In this document: piece by piece, positions 14,847 through 18,270 of the stretch
Position numbering within the stretch: position 1 is the first letter of the stretch
How the letters are laid out: every line of letters begins with the position of its first letter
Source: Ramicandelaber brevisporus
Lineage: Eukaryota > Kickxellomycota > Ramicandelaberales > Ramicandelaberaceae
Assembly (NCBI GenBank): GCA_025201865.1
Contig: MU603144.1
Span: 1 to 18,270, forward strand
Direction: 5' to 3'
Length of the DNA: 18,270 nucleotides
Position numbers and translations under genes: made by a program
Notes under the pieces: generated by a model
What the model was told of the DNA's origin: nothing
What the model saw: only the letters and a program-made list of their open reading frames with translations
Database searches by the model: none

Positions 14847-16637
14847 ATGCTTCTCTTTATTCCTGCACTCTCCACATGGTCGTGGATAGGACTCGCGGTT
14901 GTTGCGTTCCTTACATGGTCGGTTTATCAGTTCATTTACGACTACTATTTCCACCCACTGAGCCACATCCCAGGTCCACCACTGGCTTTCGTTCCCGGCT
15001 ACACTCTCTTCCGCATCTTTCGTGGCTACTCCGTGTTCGACTTATTGGAAGCTCACGAAAACTATGGCCCAGTCATCCGCTTCTCTGCAACTGGAATATC
15101 GTTTGCCGATCCTGCTACGGAGAAGCAGATCTACAACAGTCATTCATTTGTCAAGGATGATACGTACAAATCGTATGAATGGGGCTATGAGAACAGCTTT
15201 AGCACGCAAGTACCAAGCTTTAGCAAGAAGAGAAGACGCATGATTTTGCCCGTCTTTTCGGCACCAAACGTGGCGAGAGTTGAGCCGCTGGTGTATGAAG
15301 TTGGAGTAAGAGCAACTATGAATCGATGGATCAAGAAATATCACGCTGCGGCTGCTGCGGTCACTGCCACCACTAAAACTGTTAGTGAAACTACAGTAGG
15401 ATCAGGACTGACAGATGCCAATATTGGTGAAGGTAAAGGCATTGTTAAACACGACAGCAAAATGGATATGGATCTTGATGGCTCTAATGGCGCCATTTCA
15501 AGCCAGCACACCATTACTGTGGACTTGCAGAGCTCGTTCTTTGAAATATTCTACAATACTATTGGTCGCCTAAGTTATGGCGAATCGTTCCGCATGGCTG
15601 GTGACGACGATGGTGGTATTGATGGCAATGGAAATGGAGAAGGAGTTGGCGCCGATTCAGCCGTTGTGGAAGCCATCAAGCACATAGAAGAAACGCTGCT
15701 TGTCAACATCATGCTGCCATATTTTATTCAAAAGGCAATCTTCCACGGCATATTCCCGTTCCACAATGGAAACTTTGCAAAAGTTCGCAAAACTGCGATT
15801 GGATACATTCGTGAGCGACTCAACAAGATCCAAGCAGCCAAAGAAGCAGCCATGAATGGCGAGGCAGCAGAGACCGCGACAGATGGTTTATTCAATGCAA
15901 GTACAAAGGCTGTCGATATCTTGCAGCTCATGATTGAGACGGAGGATTCTGAGACTGGCGAAAAGATGTCTCTGGATGAGCTCGTCATTGAGTCAATGAT
16001 ACAAATGGTAGCTGGCACCGACACAGCTGGAAATACGCTTTCGTTTACCTTTGATTACTTGTTTGCCAATCTCAGCGTTCTCGAAAAGCTGGAAGCTGAG
16101 GTTCTCACTGCGTTCCCAGATCCAACTGAGCGTATTACGTACAAGGCCGCCAAGGAAAAGCTGCCCTATTTGGAGGCTGTTCTACTGGAGTCGGTTCGTA
16201 TGCGGACAGTCGGTGGCGGCTATCTCCCGCGCGTCACTCCAAAAGGTGGCCGCACAATTGGCGGCTATTTTATTCCAGAAGGCACAATAGTTGGCGCTTC
16301 AGGCTACGTCAAACATAACTATTCAGGATTATGGGAAGAACCAAGTGTGTTTAGACCAGAGCGGTTCTTGGAAGGTGCACCTCCTCAGGTGTTGGCAGAG
16401 AGGACTCAGTTGATTGCGCCGTTTGCTGTCGGCGTGAGATCATGTGCTGGTAGGCAGCTGGCGATTACAGAAATGATTATAACAATGGCGGCGCTGGTCC
16501 AGCATTTTGAGATTAGACCGGCAAAGCTGCCGCACAAGTTGCTGAATCCAACATTTGTGTTTGTAATGGGACCGAGACAGAAGACATTATATGCCACAGT
16601 TAAACCAAGACATAGATATCGCACTATTCCAAATTAA
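14847..16637 (+). CDS. Cytochrome P450 monooxygenase, membrane-anchored
   Basis: 596 aa microsomal (E-class) P450, a haem-thiolate monooxygenase expected to act with an ER cytochrome P450 reductase. The N-terminus has a signal anchor (about 10-32), then the PGPP hinge (42-45). The I-helix oxygen-activation motif is AGTDTA (389-394), ExxR is ESVR (448-451), PERF is RPERF (503-507), and the haem loop is FAVGVRSCAG (526-535) with Cys533 as ligand. The ATG at 14847 has A at -3 and directly precedes the anchor; an upstream TTG-started extension is not credible. The protein is longer than the usual 500-530 aa because of Ala/Thr/Gly-rich inserts at about 167-222 and an Asp/Gly-rich one at about 252-272, near the expected F-G region. 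The CYP family and substrate cannot be assigned. No biosynthetic partner genes are nearby, so a role in secondary metabolism is not supported. Confidence 0.93.
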   Translation: MLLFIPALSTWSWIGLAVVAFLTWSVYQFIYDYYFHPLSHIPGPPLAFVPGYTLFRIFRGYSVFDLLEAHENYGPVIRFSATGISFADPATEKQIYNSHSFVKDDTYKSYEWGYENSFSTQVPSFSKKRRRMILPVFSAPNVARVEPLVYEVGVRATMNRWIKKYHAAAAAVTATTKTVSETTVGSGLTDANIGEGKGIVKHDSKMDMDLDGSNGAISSQHTITVDLQSSFFEIFYNTIGRLSYGESFRMAGDDDGGIDGNGNGEGVGADSAVVEAIKHIEETLLVNIMLPYFIQKAIFHGIFPFHNGNFAKVRKTAIGYIRERLNKIQAAKEAAMNGEAAETATDGLFNASTKAVDILQLMIETEDSETGEKMSLDELVIESMIQMVAGTDTAGNTLSFTFDYLFANLSVLEKLEAEVLTAFPDPTERITYKAAKEKLPYLEAVLLESVRMRTVGGGYLPRVTPKGGRTIGGYFIPEGTIVGASGYVKHNYSGLWEEPSVFRPERFLEGAPPQVLAERTQLIAPFAVGVRSCAGRQLAITEMIITMAALVQHFEIRPAKLPHKLLNPTFVFVMGPRQKTLYATVKPRHRYRTIPN

Positions 16638-16713
16638 AACGTACTCTTCAATGACCGATTTTTTTTTCATCTCTATCGCAACAAGTCTTTTGTGTCTCTT
16701 TGTCTATTTGTTT

Positions 16714-16719
16714 ATTAAA
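16714..16719 (+). terminator. ATTAAA-type polyadenylation signal of the P450 gene
   Basis: ATTAAA lies 77 bp after the P450 stop in T-rich sequence. The overlapping TTTATT at 16711-16716 reads AATAAA on the minus strand and could serve a convergent gene ending at 16852. Confidence 0.4.
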
Positions 16720-16851
16720 TTCTATCTGCTGCTTTTCTTCACGGTTGATAACACACATCGACTAATCATAATAATGCTACTCTCTCTGAAAAAGAAAGGG
16801 GCATTTAAATGGGGAGTAACAAACGGAGTGTACAAACCACGCGACTGTGCA

Positions 16852-17268
16852 TCAGCCAGTTGCAGACAGATAACCTGTGCACACAAATGAGTCTGGATTG
16901 TCAGCTGCTTTTTTCTTAATTGCTTGCCGCCTACATTTCGCATCTGCCGTCGCACACTCAGGAACGTTTGATTGGTCAAAGACACTCCACCACACTGCAT
17001 CACTTTGACACTGAGACAGAATACTCCGAGAGTGCTTTGGTGCTCTTGTTTGCGAAGACCCTTGGCAAATCCAACTGATCGCGGAAGTCCACAGCAACAA
17101 TAACAACCTGACCGAAATACACTCCGTAAGTGAACGCGAGAACGAAGCCGAGCTAGACACAGATTAATTTTGGAAGATTGATGCGAACCAAGCAAAAATG
17201 AGACTCCAACTCACTGGCTGACAATCAATCCACAGTATAGTGAGCTTAGAGAATGCCACGCCTACAGC
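16852..17268 (-). CDS. Tentative small spliced gene encoding a membrane protein (5' end unresolved)
   Basis: On the minus strand, 17000-17152 encodes 50 residues with a strong hydrophobic stretch (LGFVLAFTYGVYFG...). Immediately upstream, 17153-17214 has the form of a 62-bp intron: GTGAGT donor, AATTAAT branch-like sequence and TCTAG acceptor. Joining across it keeps frame with an exon of hydrophobic codons (SKLTILWIDCQP) at 17215-17261. Downstream, another frame (16854-17010) reads ...SDAVWWSVFDQSN... with four Cys. A 49-bp candidate intron (17011-17059, weak GTCTTC donor, CTCAG acceptor) would join the two frames in phase. The starting ATG needs at least one more upstream exon, and 17262-17263 is a possible AG acceptor for it. 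I recognise no family. The main support is codon-like content plus one good intron; all of it could be chance. Confidence 0.3.
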
Positions 17269-17541
17269 TCATAAAAAATGAGGTCCCACTGACTGGTGTG
17301 GTATTATTTGCAGCAGAAAAAGAATGGAAAGGGAGGTGCTTGGGAGAAAAAGCGGCATGACCATAGTGTGCGAAAGGAACCTTCCATTGAGAGAGAAAAG
17401 TCAAAAAACACAGAAAGCTGGGTATCCCGAACCTCATATTGCAAAATGAGGGCAATTAGAGTATATGTGTGAGAGCCTCTGGGTGCTGCGGTTCGAGCCT
17501 ATCATAACGCTCAGCTCTCTTTCTTTGCTCGCTTTCTTCCC

Positions 17542-17573
<32 letters not shown>

Positions 17574-17731
17574 ACAATTCGATTCTTCACCTTTTTGACG
17601 AATCAATAACGCTTTATTGTTTGTTACACAAGCAAACTCTCAACAAGTCTTGCCTCCCGATACACTTCTCTCAAACGAGCAACCAACTACAAGCTACTCT
17701 GCCAGCAGCTTGACAACGATACATACAAGGA

Positions 17732-18270
17732 ATGGACCTGCAACCACCACCACCACCTCCTCCTCCTCCGTCACAACCACCGCCAGTGCCTCCGTCGGCA
17801 GCAGCGGCGCCAAGAAAGACGGCTACCAATACATCCGGCACCAAGAACCGTGCACAGTTTCCGCTGTTGGTCGATTATTTTGCCTTGCACCCGAGAATTG
17901 AGTCAATATGGTACAGTGTCAGTGGGAGGTTTCTTCTCATAGTCGATATTGATGCCTTTGACAAGGAACTTGCGGCTTCAGCTGCCGGTAAAATCAGTGA
18001 TGTTGGAGCGATGGTCACAGCTCCGGCCAAGCTCAAGTGTGGAATGAGCCAATATAATTCGTTCCGGAGACAGTGTAGTGCCTACGATTACCTAGAAAAA
18101 GATCCAATGGAAATCCCCGAGAATGAAGTACCCTTTGAACTCAAGGCTAAGTGGCAAAACAACGTCGAGAACAAACCAAGCAAAGTGCGTGTCCGCTGGA
18201 ACCCACATCATATCCGCGGAAACGTGGACATGTCCAAGCTTAGGCGCAAAGGACCAGCACAAAAGATCAA
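17732..18270 (+). CDS. HSF-type DNA-binding domain protein, partial (runs off window end)
   Basis: From the ATG at 17732 the frame is open for 179 codons plus two bases to the window edge, so the C-terminus is missing. Residues 5-27 are Pro/Ala-rich, with nine consecutive Pro. Residues 43-173 align by pattern with the heat-shock-factor domain: FPLLVDYF, then IWYSVSGRFLLIVDIDAF (59-76) for the I-x-W-s-x-s-G...F...d...F stretch, SFRRQCSAYDY (110-120) for SFVRQLNMYGF, and WNPHHIRGN...LRRK (156-173) for F-x-H-x-x-F-x-RG...L...RK. R113 and Q114 are kept, but the usual LN after RQ is CS. About 18 extra residues lie between F76 and S110. HSF proteins bind nGAAn repeats. Divergence suggests a fungal HSF/Skn7/Sfl1-like paralogue rather than canonical Hsf1. 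No coiled coil is visible in this part. Confidence 0.75.
   Translation, partial: MDLQPPPPPPPPPSQPPPVPPSAAAAPRKTATNTSGTKNRAQFPLLVDYFALHPRIESIWYSVSGRFLLIVDIDAFDKELAASAAGKISDVGAMVTAPAKLKCGMSQYNSFRRQCSAYDYLEKDPMEIPENEVPFELKAKWQNNVENKPSKVRVRWNPHHIRGNVDMSKLRRKGPAQKI

Larger units (their letters stand above)
16638..17731. other. 1.1 kb spacer between the P450 and HSF-like genes
   Basis: Apart from the tentative minus-strand gene, this holds the P450 3' end and the promoter and leader of the HSF-like gene. A dense CT tract at about 17514-17572 (TTCC/TCTT runs) ends about 160 bp before the HSF-like ATG. The 17280-17460 part is purine-rich on the plus strand. No RNA gene is seen. Confidence 0.45.

Noticed and set aside
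16722-17195. A 157-codon minus-strand open frame downstream of the P450
   Set aside because: Its product is Cys/Arg/Ser-rich and unlike any family. Other frames of the same strand look more coding-like, so this one is probably a shadow.
17490-17499. GGTTCGAGCC, resembling a tRNA B-box / T-loop
   Set aside because: It is one base short of the B-box consensus, the flanking bases do not form a T stem, and no acceptor stem, D arm or A-box is found upstream.

Overview
The window is eukaryotic nuclear DNA, most likely fungal. It holds long, mostly uninterrupted coding frames separated by 0.1-1.6 kb spacers, with CT-rich leaders and AATAAA-type 3' signals. The fungal assignment rests mainly on a Tim54 homologue (a TIM22-complex subunit essentially confined to fungi), supported by a membrane-anchored P450 and an HSF-type DNA-binding domain. 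Heavy Ser/Ala/Gln/Asn low-complexity sequence and scarce introns would suit an early-diverging fungal lineage; that last step is inference.

Layout from left to right: (1) 43-2079, minus strand, a C2H2 zinc-finger protein built from two copies of a ~250-residue module and led by an acidic N-terminus rich in SUMO-type motifs. (2) 2560-3375, plus, enolase-phosphatase E1 of methionine salvage, divergent from gene 1. (3) 3376-4928, a 1.55 kb pyrimidine-rich spacer and leader with no convincing gene. (4) 4929-10631, plus, a 1900-residue DHX29-type DExH RNA helicase with a DEVQ motif II. (5) 10712-11785, minus, Tim54, convergent with the helicase and only 80 bp from its stop. (6) 12057-13835, minus, a Gln-rich homeodomain protein. 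(7) 14847-16637, plus, a cytochrome P450, divergent from the homeodomain gene. (8) 16852-17268, minus, a tentative small spliced gene encoding a membrane protein. (9) 17732 to the window end, plus, the first 179 codons of a divergent HSF-type protein that stays open at the edge.

The genes do not form an operon or an obvious pathway. Three encode putative DNA-binding regulators (C2H2, homeodomain, HSF-like). The others are housekeeping (methionine salvage, translation-linked helicase, mitochondrial import) or oxidative metabolism (P450). I see no transposon, CRISPR array, rRNA or convincing tRNA. The points most worth a second look are the duplicated zinc-finger module, the DEVQ motif, the edge-truncated HSF-like gene, the possible spliced small gene, and the roughly 10-11 bp-phased GGAAC repeats upstream of TIM54.
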